From NCBI GenBank assembly GCA_963606965.1, contig CAVDAL010000051.1, positions 1-64,000 on the forward strand: 64,000 nucleotides of DNA. The letters are read 5' to 3'. The translations under genes and the position numbers were made by a program. Below are positions 1-7,180 of the stretch, piece after piece (position 1 is the stretch's first letter; each line of letters opens with the position of its first letter). A model generated the notes under the pieces. That model did no database searches. It worked only from the letters and a program-made list of their open reading frames with translations, and was not told the origin of the DNA. Source of the DNA: CAVDAL01 sp963606965 (GTDB lineage Bacteria; Actinomycetota; Coriobacteriia; Coriobacteriales; QAMH01).

Positions 1-566
1 TGCGCGGAAAAGTTATTTCCAAGAAAGATATTCAAATATGCATGATGCCGCAAGATCCACGCACATTGTTTGTTTGTGATACTTTGATGGAAGATTTACA
101 AGAGCTTATGCATAAGTTCAACTACGCTCAAAATGATATTGAAACAATTTTGCATGTTCTTGATATGGCTAAACTTGCAAATATGCATTGCTTTGATTTG
201 TCTGGCGGCCAGCTGCAAAAAGCTGCCTTAGCCAAGCTTCTGTTGCTCAAGCCAGACGTCTTGCTATTAGACGAGCCAGCAAAAGGACTTGATGCAAAAG
301 CGAAACAAGAGTTTGTTTCTATTTTAAAAAAACTAGCTGCAAATGGATGTGCCATTGCAATAGCAACTCACGATTTGGATTTTGCAGCATCTGTTGCAGA
401 TAGATGTTCAATGCTTTTTGGTGGGGAAATAACTTGCACAGAAAATATAAAAGACTTTTTCTGTGGGAATATGTTTTTCACGACGCAAACAAATTGCATG
501 ACAAGAAATATTATTGACGGATGCATCTTGCCACAAGATGTTATTGCAAAGTTCAAAGTCAGTTGA
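1..566 (+). CDS. ECF transporter ATP-binding protein (EcfA-like), 5' truncated by window edge
   Basis: This is the C-terminal part of an ABC-type ATPase. The reading frame is open from base 3, upstream of the first visible ATG, so the true start lies before the window and the Walker A motif is not seen. Visible motifs are a Q-loop (MPQDP), the ABC signature LSGGQ, a Walker B (VLLLDEP), a D-loop (AKGLD) and the switch histidine (ATHD). The following gene is an ECF S component, so the protein probably powers an energy-coupling-factor importer. It could be the second half of a double-ATPase protein, which is common in Actinobacteria, but the first half is outside the window. The domain call is sure; the substrate is unknown. 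Confidence 0.85.
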   Translation, partial: RGKVISKKDIQICMMPQDPRTLFVCDTLMEDLQELMHKFNYAQNDIETILHVLDMAKLANMHCFDLSGGQLQKAALAKLLLLKPDVLLLDEPAKGLDAKAKQEFVSILKKLAANGCAIAIATHDLDFAASVADRCSMLFGGEITCTENIKDFFCGNMFFTTQTNCMTRNIIDGCILPQDVIAKFKVS

Positions 567-578
567 GGCAATAGAAAT

Positions 579-1262
579 ATGTCTCGTTTTTTAAACATTC
601 TTGAACCTATATTACTAATTGCTATTCCAGCCTCTTTACTGCTTTGCGCTTATTTTCAAATCAATAATTCTGCATTACTTGGCGCTATAGTTGCAATTTG
701 CGCACTTGTTCCATTTTTCTTGCGTTTTGAATTTCAAAGGCCAAAGTTGCGTGAAATTATGCCAATAGCTGTTCTTAGTGCTATTGGGATTGCCGGGCGC
801 ATTCTTTTTGCTGCTGTTCCAAATTTCAAACCTGTCACAGCAATAACAATTGTTGCAGGAGCATCCTTTGGCAGGCAAGCTGGATTTTTGGTTGGCGCAT
901 TAATTGCTTTATGTTCAAATATCTTCTTTGGACAAGGCCCTTGGACTCCATGGCAGATGTATGCATGGGGGCTCGCGGGATATTTAGCTGGTGTGTTTGC
1001 AAATGCAGGATTTTTCAAGCACAAGCCTATTGTTTTTGTATATGGATTTATAATCTCTCTTGTTTATGGCTTCATCTTAGATTCATGGACTCTTGTTGGT
1101 TTTATCAATCCAATTTCATGGGGAAGTGCTATTGCTATTTATGGAGCGGGTTTAACTTTTTCACTCATTCATGCAATTGCTACAGTTATATTTTTAATTC
1201 CGGTTTATGGGCCTTGGATGAAGAAATTTGAACGCATAAAGCAAAAATTTGGCTTCCTTTAA
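579..1262 (+). CDS. ECF transporter S component, substrate unknown
   Basis: A very hydrophobic 227-residue protein with about six membrane segments. It starts 12 bases after the upstream ATPase gene, with a GAGG sequence 10 bases before the ATG. The central stretch (FKPVTAI, GASFGRQAGFLVG, FFGQGPWTPWQM) is typical of a group of S components in anaerobic Clostridia and Actinobacteria. These proteins bind a vitamin or a metal-bearing cofactor and hand it through the ECF module for ATP-driven uptake. Cobalamin-type substrates have been proposed for similar proteins, and a corrinoid methyltransferase lies 20 kb away, but nothing here fixes the substrate. The family call is fairly sure; the ligand is inference. 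Confidence 0.75.
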   Translation: MSRFLNILEPILLIAIPASLLLCAYFQINNSALLGAIVAICALVPFFLRFEFQRPKLREIMPIAVLSAIGIAGRILFAAVPNFKPVTAITIVAGASFGRQAGFLVGALIALCSNIFFGQGPWTPWQMYAWGLAGYLAGVFANAGFFKHKPIVFVYGFIISLVYGFILDSWTLVGFINPISWGSAIAIYGAGLTFSLIHAIATVIFLIPVYGPWMKKFERIKQKFGFL

Positions 1263-1282
1263 TTGCGCTACGGCACATCTTT

Positions 1283-2143
1283 TTAAGAAGAAATGCTGCT
1301 CATTACAAGATTTTTAACTTCCGCATGATATTGCGGTTTTATGATGTAATAAGTCAAAGCTTCCAAGACAGTAGCAAAAGGCACACCTCTGCCAACAATT
1401 TTGAAATATTGCACACCATATTTATTGCTTAATTCTTGGACTTCATCTGCTGTAAAAATTACTGGGTGACCAGATTCATGTTTGAAGAAATCTGCTTTAT
1501 TATGAGGGCAGACAAATTCTGTTATTGCATCACCTTGCTGGTCAATGCTGTTGTGTTGATAATGCTTAGCGCGCTGCGTGCAGCCTTTAACGCAAAATTC
1601 ATTAACCATGATTTCTGCTTTTTCAGGCTGCTTTATAGCTGAAAGAAATGCATCGTCTTTATGCATTGAATAATCTAAAACAACAAAATCATTTTCCTTA
1701 CAAGCAGCATTGAATTCATTTATATCTGTAATATTGCGCGTTGTTGAAAGAACAGTCTTCATTCCATAATTATCACGAACAAAGTCACGAACTTTATCGC
1801 TATAAATAATTGCTTCTGCACCATGTTCGGCACCAAGGCGAAGAATTGTATTTAAATATTCATCATTAAAGTCTTCTTCATGCGGGAACATATTTGTCAA
1901 TGTTAAACGCGCAGTCAAGCCATATTCATCCAAGATATTATATGTCTGCTCAATCTGCTGAGTGCTATAACGCTTGCGCACCAAAGCGCGGCCACCATTT
2001 AAAATGCAACTTGGGAAGCATCCGTAAATGCTCCCAACTTCCACATTGTCACGACAGATTTCAGGGCTTGTCTTTAGTGCGCGGCAAAAGAATAAATTAA
2101 GCCCTAAGTTTTGTGTAAAATCTGGCAATGTGTAAGTTATCAC
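1283..2143 (-). CDS. Peptidase U32-like iron-sulfur protein
   Basis: A 286-residue protein resembling the U32/UbiV-like TIM-barrel family. Some members carry a 4Fe-4S cluster and hydroxylate ubiquinone precursors or RNA without oxygen; others are called collagenase-like. A glycine-rich N-terminal stretch has two cysteines (GCFPSC), the middle carries NEFCVKGCTQRAKHY, and a further cysteine follows in FVCPH, giving candidate cluster ligands. The start is a GTG with AGGAG eight bases upstream. It is the last gene of a seven-gene minus-strand operon devoted to Fe-S and molybdoenzyme functions, so a modification or maturation role is more likely than proteolysis. The substrate is unknown, and the family assignment by eye is moderate. 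Confidence 0.6.
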   Translation of the reverse strand: MITYTLPDFTQNLGLNLFFCRALKTSPEICRDNVEVGSIYGCFPSCILNGGRALVRKRYSTQQIEQTYNILDEYGLTARLTLTNMFPHEEDFNDEYLNTILRLGAEHGAEAIIYSDKVRDFVRDNYGMKTVLSTTRNITDINEFNAACKENDFVVLDYSMHKDDAFLSAIKQPEKAEIMVNEFCVKGCTQRAKHYQHNSIDQQGDAITEFVCPHNKADFFKHESGHPVIFTADEVQELSNKYGVQYFKIVGRGVPFATVLEALTYYIIKPQYHAEVKNLVMSSISS

Positions 2144-2166
2144 GCGAACTTCTCCTAAAAAATATC

Positions 2167-3369
2167 TTAAAAATGACCTGTGTTGATATCTGGGCCTAGC
2201 CAGTCAGCAAACTTATTGTACATTGAATCGGGAGTATTTGGCTGCCATTTTGGATGTGGCAGTTCAATAAATATTTCTTCCTTGCCTAAGAATTCTTCCA
2301 GAGAAAGTTTTGAATCTATTGTAATTGCTTCCTTTGCACAGATTTGTTCGCAGCAGCGGCATTGCATGCAAAGCGATGGCCTGTGCATAAGTCCAAATTC
2401 TTCATCCTCATTTTTGCCATCGCCATGCTTTAGCAAAGCGCCAGTAGGGCAAAAGACAGAACACATTCTGCAAGACATGCATTTTTCAGTATCAATGCTA
2501 ACTCTTCCTGCAAGGCGCGTTTCAATATCGCCGCCTTTTGGTTTGCCAAGGTGCGACAAACAATTGAATAGGCGAGTGCGCTTCATTGGAATATGGTGCG
2601 ACAGCGTTCCATTTTTGCCAACTTTGTTATAAAGATCGCTCAGTGAATATTTATTGCTATCTCCTTCATCTTGGCTTTTTGAATTATCTTTTGCCTCTAG
2701 ACTGAATAATGTGGAATCTGTATTAGAAGCTGAATCATTACTTTTGGGCAGCTGCTCTAAAGCTTCAAAAACTTCTGCTGGCATTACATCTGTATATTCA
2801 ATCTTGCATTCACTTTCAAAAGCTTGCAGCAATTGTTGAGCTTCTTTGCAAACTTGCTTGCAAAGTTCGCCACCGCGCACATGGTCGCATGCAGAACATT
2901 CTCCATGAACAATATAAACGCATTTTGCTTTGCGTGCTGCAAGTTCTGCAAGCAAAGCCTCATCGATATGACCAAGACAAGGCAAAACGCAAATATTTGC
3001 AGCTTCAAGCTGGTGTGCATTCGCTTTTTCAAAAGCAGTAGCGAATGTTTCACAACAAAAGATTGCACTGCCGCCATATTTCACAAGCGATGCTTTTGCA
3101 GCTTTAGAAATTTGCGCAGGGCTTGGGAATGACAAACTTATTGCAGCTGTTGGGCACGCATTTGCACACGTGCCGCAACCTATACATTTGTCTGCATCTA
3201 CCAATATGTCATCGCCATCTCTATAAAGTGCGCCAGATGCGCAAGAGTCAACACATCGCTGGCATGATGCATTCTTATGGCGAACAGAAATGCATCTTTT
3301 TGGGTCTATTGCAATGCGTTCAGCATTCATTCCATGAAGCATTGCTGACATGCTGGTATTAAGTCCCAT
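2167..3369 (-). CDS. Multi-cluster 4Fe-4S ferredoxin-like protein
   Basis: A soluble 400-residue protein with two ferredoxin-like blocks around a central domain. The N-terminal block holds RCISVRH..CQRCVDSC and KCIGCGTCANACP. The C-terminal block holds KCMSCRMCSVFCP and LCMQCRCCEQICA, so up to four 4Fe-4S clusters are possible. The central region (about residues 95-190) has further cysteines in CCET, LPCLGHIDE and HGECSACDH and may bind another cofactor. A low-complexity serine/acidic linker (about 215-260) joins the halves. It follows the NapH-like gene by 17 bases and probably shuttles electrons inside the same operon. There is no Tat or Sec signal, so it should be cytoplasmic. I do not recognise a named family for the whole chain. 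Confidence 0.7.
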   Translation of the reverse strand: MGLNTSMSAMLHGMNAERIAIDPKRCISVRHKNASCQRCVDSCASGALYRDGDDILVDADKCIGCGTCANACPTAAISLSFPSPAQISKAAKASLVKYGGSAIFCCETFATAFEKANAHQLEAANICVLPCLGHIDEALLAELAARKAKCVYIVHGECSACDHVRGGELCKQVCKEAQQLLQAFESECKIEYTDVMPAEVFEALEQLPKSNDSASNTDSTLFSLEAKDNSKSQDEGDSNKYSLSDLYNKVGKNGTLSHHIPMKRTRLFNCLSHLGKPKGGDIETRLAGRVSIDTEKCMSCRMCSVFCPTGALLKHGDGKNEDEEFGLMHRPSLCMQCRCCEQICAKEAITIDSKLSLEEFLGKEEIFIELPHPKWQPNTPDSMYNKFADWLGPDINTGHF

Positions 3370-3386
3370 GATAAATCAAATCCTTC

Positions 3387-4268
3387 TTATTTTTCCTTGC
3401 TAGCAGCTGCTACAGCTTTTTTCTTTGTTTGAATAAAGGGGAATGTAATTGCTTTTTTAGGGCAAATATCTGCACATGCTCTGCATTTGCTGCAATCATT
3501 GATTGTGCTGCGCCCTAAAGCAGTATCGTGTAAGTTAATTCCTTCAGGGCATGTTTTAAAGCATAAATTACATTCTTTGCCTTCACTTGTTTGAATGCAT
3601 ATATCTTCATTAATTTTTGGAACAAAAGTCTTATTTGGAATACTGAATAATGACATCAAAGCTCCAAGTGGGCACAAATTGTGGCACCACTTTGGCAACA
3701 AGAAAAGTTCGATAAAAACAATGACAGGAAAGACAATGATAGTCCATGTTGTTGTTCCAAAAGCAAAAAGCTGCATAACAAGCAATACTGTCGCAAATGT
3801 CAAACCAACAGGGCATGCTAAGCAAAATACAGGGTAGCCAAAAATTAATGAGCTGACCAAAGCTGCAAGTAAAATAATGTGGCGACTGTCAAAGTGAACA
3901 CCTTTGCTTTTTCCGCATTGAGCAGCGCATGTTTCACATGCTGTTTTTGTGCAAAGACGCTTGCGCCCTTTAACACCTTGCTTTTTTGGAGAAATAAAAT
4001 GAACAGGGCAAATCCAAGAACAAAAAACTTTGCCAAGGAATAAACAAACAACAAATGTGATTACAATGCTAACAATTGCAACAGGTAAAACTGTCTTTTT
4101 TGCAATCAGGGAAAATAGAGCGCCAAGGGGGCAGATAAGAGAAATATCGCCCCAGCCAAAGCCGCATGAATTTCCAATTCCACCTGCTGTGAAATAACCA
4201 ACAGCAACAATAATAAGTACGATAAGCATCACTGCTACGCGCACTGGATATGACTTAAACTTCTTCAT
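3387..4268 (-). CDS. NapH/MauN-like membrane ferredoxin
   Basis: A membrane-bound 4Fe-4S protein of 293 residues. About five hydrophobic segments are interleaved with CxxxCP motifs (FCSWICPVH, CLACPVG, CHNLCPLGAL), which is diagnostic of NapH-type quinol-oxidising proteins. The C-terminal tail has two classical clusters (CNLCFKTCP and CSKCRACADICP). In nitrate reductase systems NapH together with NapG takes electrons from menaquinol and passes them to periplasmic acceptors. Here it directly follows a NapG-like gene (11-base gap) and no nap genes are near, so it may feed the exported molybdoenzyme encoded divergently, or serve in its maturation. The start is set by AGGAG eight bases before ATG. 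The family is sure; the partner is inferred. Confidence 0.85.
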   Translation of the reverse strand: MKKFKSYPVRVAVMLIVLIIVAVGYFTAGGIGNSCGFGWGDISLICPLGALFSLIAKKTVLPVAIVSIVITFVVCLFLGKVFCSWICPVHFISPKKQGVKGRKRLCTKTACETCAAQCGKSKGVHFDSRHIILLAALVSSLIFGYPVFCLACPVGLTFATVLLVMQLFAFGTTTWTIIVFPVIVFIELFLLPKWCHNLCPLGALMSLFSIPNKTFVPKINEDICIQTSEGKECNLCFKTCPEGINLHDTALGRSTINDCSKCRACADICPKKAITFPFIQTKKKAVAAASKEK

Positions 4269-4279
4269 GTGCTTTGCTC

Positions 4280-4990
4280 CTAATCTACATATGTCACAGA
4301 ATCGCGAATGCTGCGCTCTTGTTCTTCAGGGCGTTTTGCGATGCTAACAGGTTTTACAAGAATTGCTCTGTCGCTTGCTTCGTCAATGAGCGAGCCTGCC
4401 GACATGCTAATGCAGTTGAATTCACATGCGCCGCACCCATTGCATACATCAAATTTGACAACAGGAACATGATCTTCGCCAATTTCCATGGCATCATAAG
4501 GGCAGCTATCAACGCAAGAATGGCAGCCCATGCCACGAGCAGCCAAACACCAATTTCTATTAAGTTCTGCTTTGCCAATGATTACATCACTTGTACTTAC
4601 AAGCTGTTCAATTGCATGTGTTGGACAAACTTGCGCGCACTTTGGCCCGCCTTCTTGGTCTTCACAGAAGTTGCAATAGCCGCTCTTGAAGTCCATAACA
4701 GGAGTTCTAGCATTTAAAATTCCGTCTTCGATATGTCCAAAGCCTATTGCATCATGTGGACAAACTTCGCGACATTTATTACAGCGAATACAGCTAGTTA
4801 TAAGAGCTGTTTCATCCTGCGCTCCAGGTGGACGCAATTGCTCTTCTTTTGGAATAAATTTGACTGCTCCAAGACCAATTGCAGCGCATGCTCCAACAGC
4901 GCCTATTGTGAATGTGCGACGCGTGACATTAGGCTTTTTAGCTTCTTTTTGCTGCTTTTCTGCACTGTCATGCATTTGATCAGCGCTCAT
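4280..4990 (-). CDS. NapG-like Tat-exported ferredoxin
   Basis: A predicted extracytoplasmic ferredoxin of 236 residues with a twin-arginine signal (TRRTFTIGAVGA) followed by a hydrophobic stretch. Several cysteine clusters follow: CIRCNKCREVCP, CNFCEDQEGGPKCAQVCP, CLAARGMGCHSCVDSCP and CNGCGACEFNC, i.e. four 4Fe-4S sites as in NapG/MauM. I chose the third in-frame ATG because AAAGGAG lies five bases before it; two upstream ATGs (5014 and 5029) would add 8 or 13 residues and have weaker sites. It is paired with the NapH-like gene downstream, so both probably form a menaquinol-dependent electron-transfer module. The family is sure; the acceptor is unknown. Confidence 0.82.
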   Translation of the reverse strand: MSADQMHDSAEKQQKEAKKPNVTRRTFTIGAVGACAAIGLGAVKFIPKEEQLRPPGAQDETALITSCIRCNKCREVCPHDAIGFGHIEDGILNARTPVMDFKSGYCNFCEDQEGGPKCAQVCPTHAIEQLVSTSDVIIGKAELNRNWCLAARGMGCHSCVDSCPYDAMEIGEDHVPVVKFDVCNGCGACEFNCISMSAGSLIDEASDRAILVKPVSIAKRPEEQERSIRDSVTYVD

Positions 4991-5052
4991 TTCTTCTCCT
5001 TTTTCTTTCCTCATAATTTCCTCTTTCATCTATCTTTTCGACATGTTTGAAT

Positions 5053-5883
5053 CTAAGCGCTTACAGCTTCTTTTTCTTTCTCTTTTTCTGCTGCTTCTGC
5101 TTCATCTAAAGCGTCTTGAACATCTTGTTTTGTTGGAATATCAAGCTCAATAGGGGATATATCGACTTCCATGTGAACAACTTTACCGCCTTCAGCTTCT
5201 TCGCCATCATCTTCAATAAGCTCATCCAAGAATTCATGATCTTGCTTAATTACGCCTTCAGTAAGATATGCAAGACCAGTATAAAAATCTGTATTTGAAA
5301 ACTTACGCATGTCTTCTGCCATCATTGGGAACCATGGCTTAATATGATCTTCAATAAAATTCTTTTGTTGCAGCATTAAATATGCGCAGCGTTCTTCATC
5401 ACCATCTTTGTATGCTTTAATTGCGCGCTTGGTCAAGATTGCAATAAATTCAAGCTCTAGTGCAATATGATCTTCGCCTTCTTTCCATGATTCTTGTTTT
5501 TCAAGACCAGCAGCATGATAAATAACCAAAACTTCATCGCGAGAATCTTGCATCATTAATCGCTTTGGGCTTGTATAAACGCTTTCGAATGGATATGCAG
5601 CACTAAAGCCATCATTGCCGCTGCCAATAAATGTCCGGACATAATCAATTGCTAAATCTGTCAAAGAATTTGCATCTACTGTCCCTAAAAACTTGCGAAT
5701 AAGGCTATATCCTTTTTCAACATCTTTATTTTCGCTTTTTGCTGGGAATTTCATCTTTAACATGTTGTCAAGCAAGTCTTGGTCTGCTTCAACGCGGAAA
5801 AGCCTTGACAAAAATTCAAATGTTTTTTCTCGCTTTTCTAATGTATCAATAAAGATTTCATCATTTACAATTTCTTCACTCAT
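5053..5883 (-). CDS. TorD/DmsD-family molybdoenzyme chaperone
   Basis: A 276-residue mainly helical protein of the TorD/DmsD/NarJ chaperone family. These cytoplasmic proteins bind the signal peptide and apo-form of molybdoenzymes and hold them back from Tat export until the cofactor is inserted. The family hallmarks YPFESVYTSPKRLMMQ and GEDHIALELEF are clear in the middle of the chain. The C-terminal 60 residues are unusual, being acidic and rich in Glu/Ala (ALDEAEAAEKEKEKEA). The start is set by AAGGAG just before ATGAGTGAA; an ATG at 5907 would add eight residues with no good site. One base separates it from the upstream acidic protein gene. Its client is presumably the Tat-exported enzyme at 11647. 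Confidence 0.85.
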   Translation of the reverse strand: MSEEIVNDEIFIDTLEKREKTFEFLSRLFRVEADQDLLDNMLKMKFPAKSENKDVEKGYSLIRKFLGTVDANSLTDLAIDYVRTFIGSGNDGFSAAYPFESVYTSPKRLMMQDSRDEVLVIYHAAGLEKQESWKEGEDHIALELEFIAILTKRAIKAYKDGDEERCAYLMLQQKNFIEDHIKPWFPMMAEDMRKFSNTDFYTGLAYLTEGVIKQDHEFLDELIEDDGEEAEGGKVVHMEVDISPIELDIPTKQDVQDALDEAEAAEKEKEKEAVSA

Positions 5884-5884
5884 T

Positions 5885-7156
5885 TTATGCTCCTTGCTCT
5901 GTCTCATCTTTGCCTTGAATATCTATTTCTTCTTCATTTTTTTGTGCATTATTTGCATCTTGCACAAGTTCTTCATTTCCTTCAACTTCTGTGCCATCTT
6001 CAGTTATGGCTTCGCTATCTGTTTCTTCTTCAATCTCATCTTGTGGTGGAGTGTATGGGAATGCAAACCTAGGGCCACCAGAACCATTTTTTGGCTCTTC
6101 TTCAGGCAAAGGCTCACCAGCTTCAATAGCTCTTTGGATTTCCTCTTGCTTCTTTGCTTCAAGCTCTGCATAATATGCATCGCGTTCAGCTTTTTCTGCT
6201 TCAAACTTAGCTTCTTTTGCAAGTTGTTTTTCTTTGGCAGCGCTTGCAGCTTCTTCGGCATCTTTATCATTGTTTGCCTGTTCACTTTCTGCCAAAAGCC
6301 CAAGGTCTAATGCTTTTTTGCCATAATCTGTGATCTTCCATGTATCATCAAAACGCACAGCACCTTCATCTTCCAAATTACGAAGAAAATAAGTTGCAAA
6401 TCTGCGAGGTTCAGCGCAAATTGGGTCAGGATCAATAACAGCATTTATCTCTTGAACAAGTCTGCCGCCTTCAACATTGCACATTGTTAAGATGCGCTTA
6501 TAAATTGGAAGATACTGAGGTTCTTTGCTAAGGAATTCTTGAACATTTTTAATATCTATGCTTGCTTCATAAGCTTGGATTCCAGCTTCAGTTGCAATGA
6601 AGCGCGATGGCTTTGCGCGTTGCACTTCAACATATTCAACGCCGGGGTCAACAATTGGATATATGTCATCTGAATATGGGGAAGCATATTCTTCACCTTC
6701 TTCAAACTCACCATTAACTTCATTATCTTCTAAGACTTCTTCTGTTTGTTCTTCTGGCTCTTCAATTTCTTCTTCGTCATCTTCTGGGTCAATGCGTTCG
6801 ATTGCACCTGCACGTTCAAGCAGCTGGACAATTCTGCCTGTAGAAAATACGCTATTGACGTTTGAAAATTCTGCATCAACTTCTTCAATTATTTCATCTA
6901 ATGTTTTTTCTTTACCTGCACAAGCTTTAACAGCTGCCAAAACTCTGAAGTGTTGAGCAGGCATGCCTTTTAGCAAGTTCCTAATTCTTTCTTCTGCAGG
7001 CAGTTCAACATGTTCAGGGATGATACTTTTGTCTGCATCTGGAATTACAGGAACACTATATTCATTATCTGGCTCTTCTTCTTCCAAGTCATCTAAGCTT
7101 TCAACAGCAAACGGGTCAAAATCTTCATCAACTTCAAATGCTTCAAATTCACTCAT
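5885..7156 (-). CDS. Acidic protein with two winged-helix-like domains, function unknown
   Basis: Not recognised as a named family. The 423-residue chain is strongly acidic. An N-terminal acidic tail precedes a winged-helix-like block around residues 50-115 (HFRVLAAVKACAGKEKTLDEI to QLLERAGAIERI), then a Glu-rich linker. A second winged-helix-like block follows at about 190-285, ending in RNLEDEGAVRF and WKITDYGKKAL. A charged coiled coil (about 300-350) and a Gly/Pro then acidic tail finish the chain. The gene sits between the TorD-like chaperone (1 base away) and a helicase-like gene, with a good AAGGAG site. The two domains could recognise protein or DNA; the acidic composition argues for a scaffold or chaperone-like partner. 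Function is open. Confidence 0.6.
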   Translation of the reverse strand: MSEFEAFEVDEDFDPFAVESLDDLEEEEPDNEYSVPVIPDADKSIIPEHVELPAEERIRNLLKGMPAQHFRVLAAVKACAGKEKTLDEIIEEVDAEFSNVNSVFSTGRIVQLLERAGAIERIDPEDDEEEIEEPEEQTEEVLEDNEVNGEFEEGEEYASPYSDDIYPIVDPGVEYVEVQRAKPSRFIATEAGIQAYEASIDIKNVQEFLSKEPQYLPIYKRILTMCNVEGGRLVQEINAVIDPDPICAEPRRFATYFLRNLEDEGAVRFDDTWKITDYGKKALDLGLLAESEQANNDKDAEEAASAAKEKQLAKEAKFEAEKAERDAYYAELEAKKQEEIQRAIEAGEPLPEEEPKNGSGGPRFAFPYTPPQDEIEEETDSEAITEDGTEVEGNEELVQDANNAQKNEEEIDIQGKDETEQGA

Positions 7157-7180
7157 TGTTTTTCTCCTTGCTTCTTTGCT

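Noticed and set aside
6597..6956. Serine-rich plus-strand frame opposite the acidic protein gene
   Set aside because: Reverse complement of Glu/Asp codons gives Ser/Phe-rich frames; no independent support.
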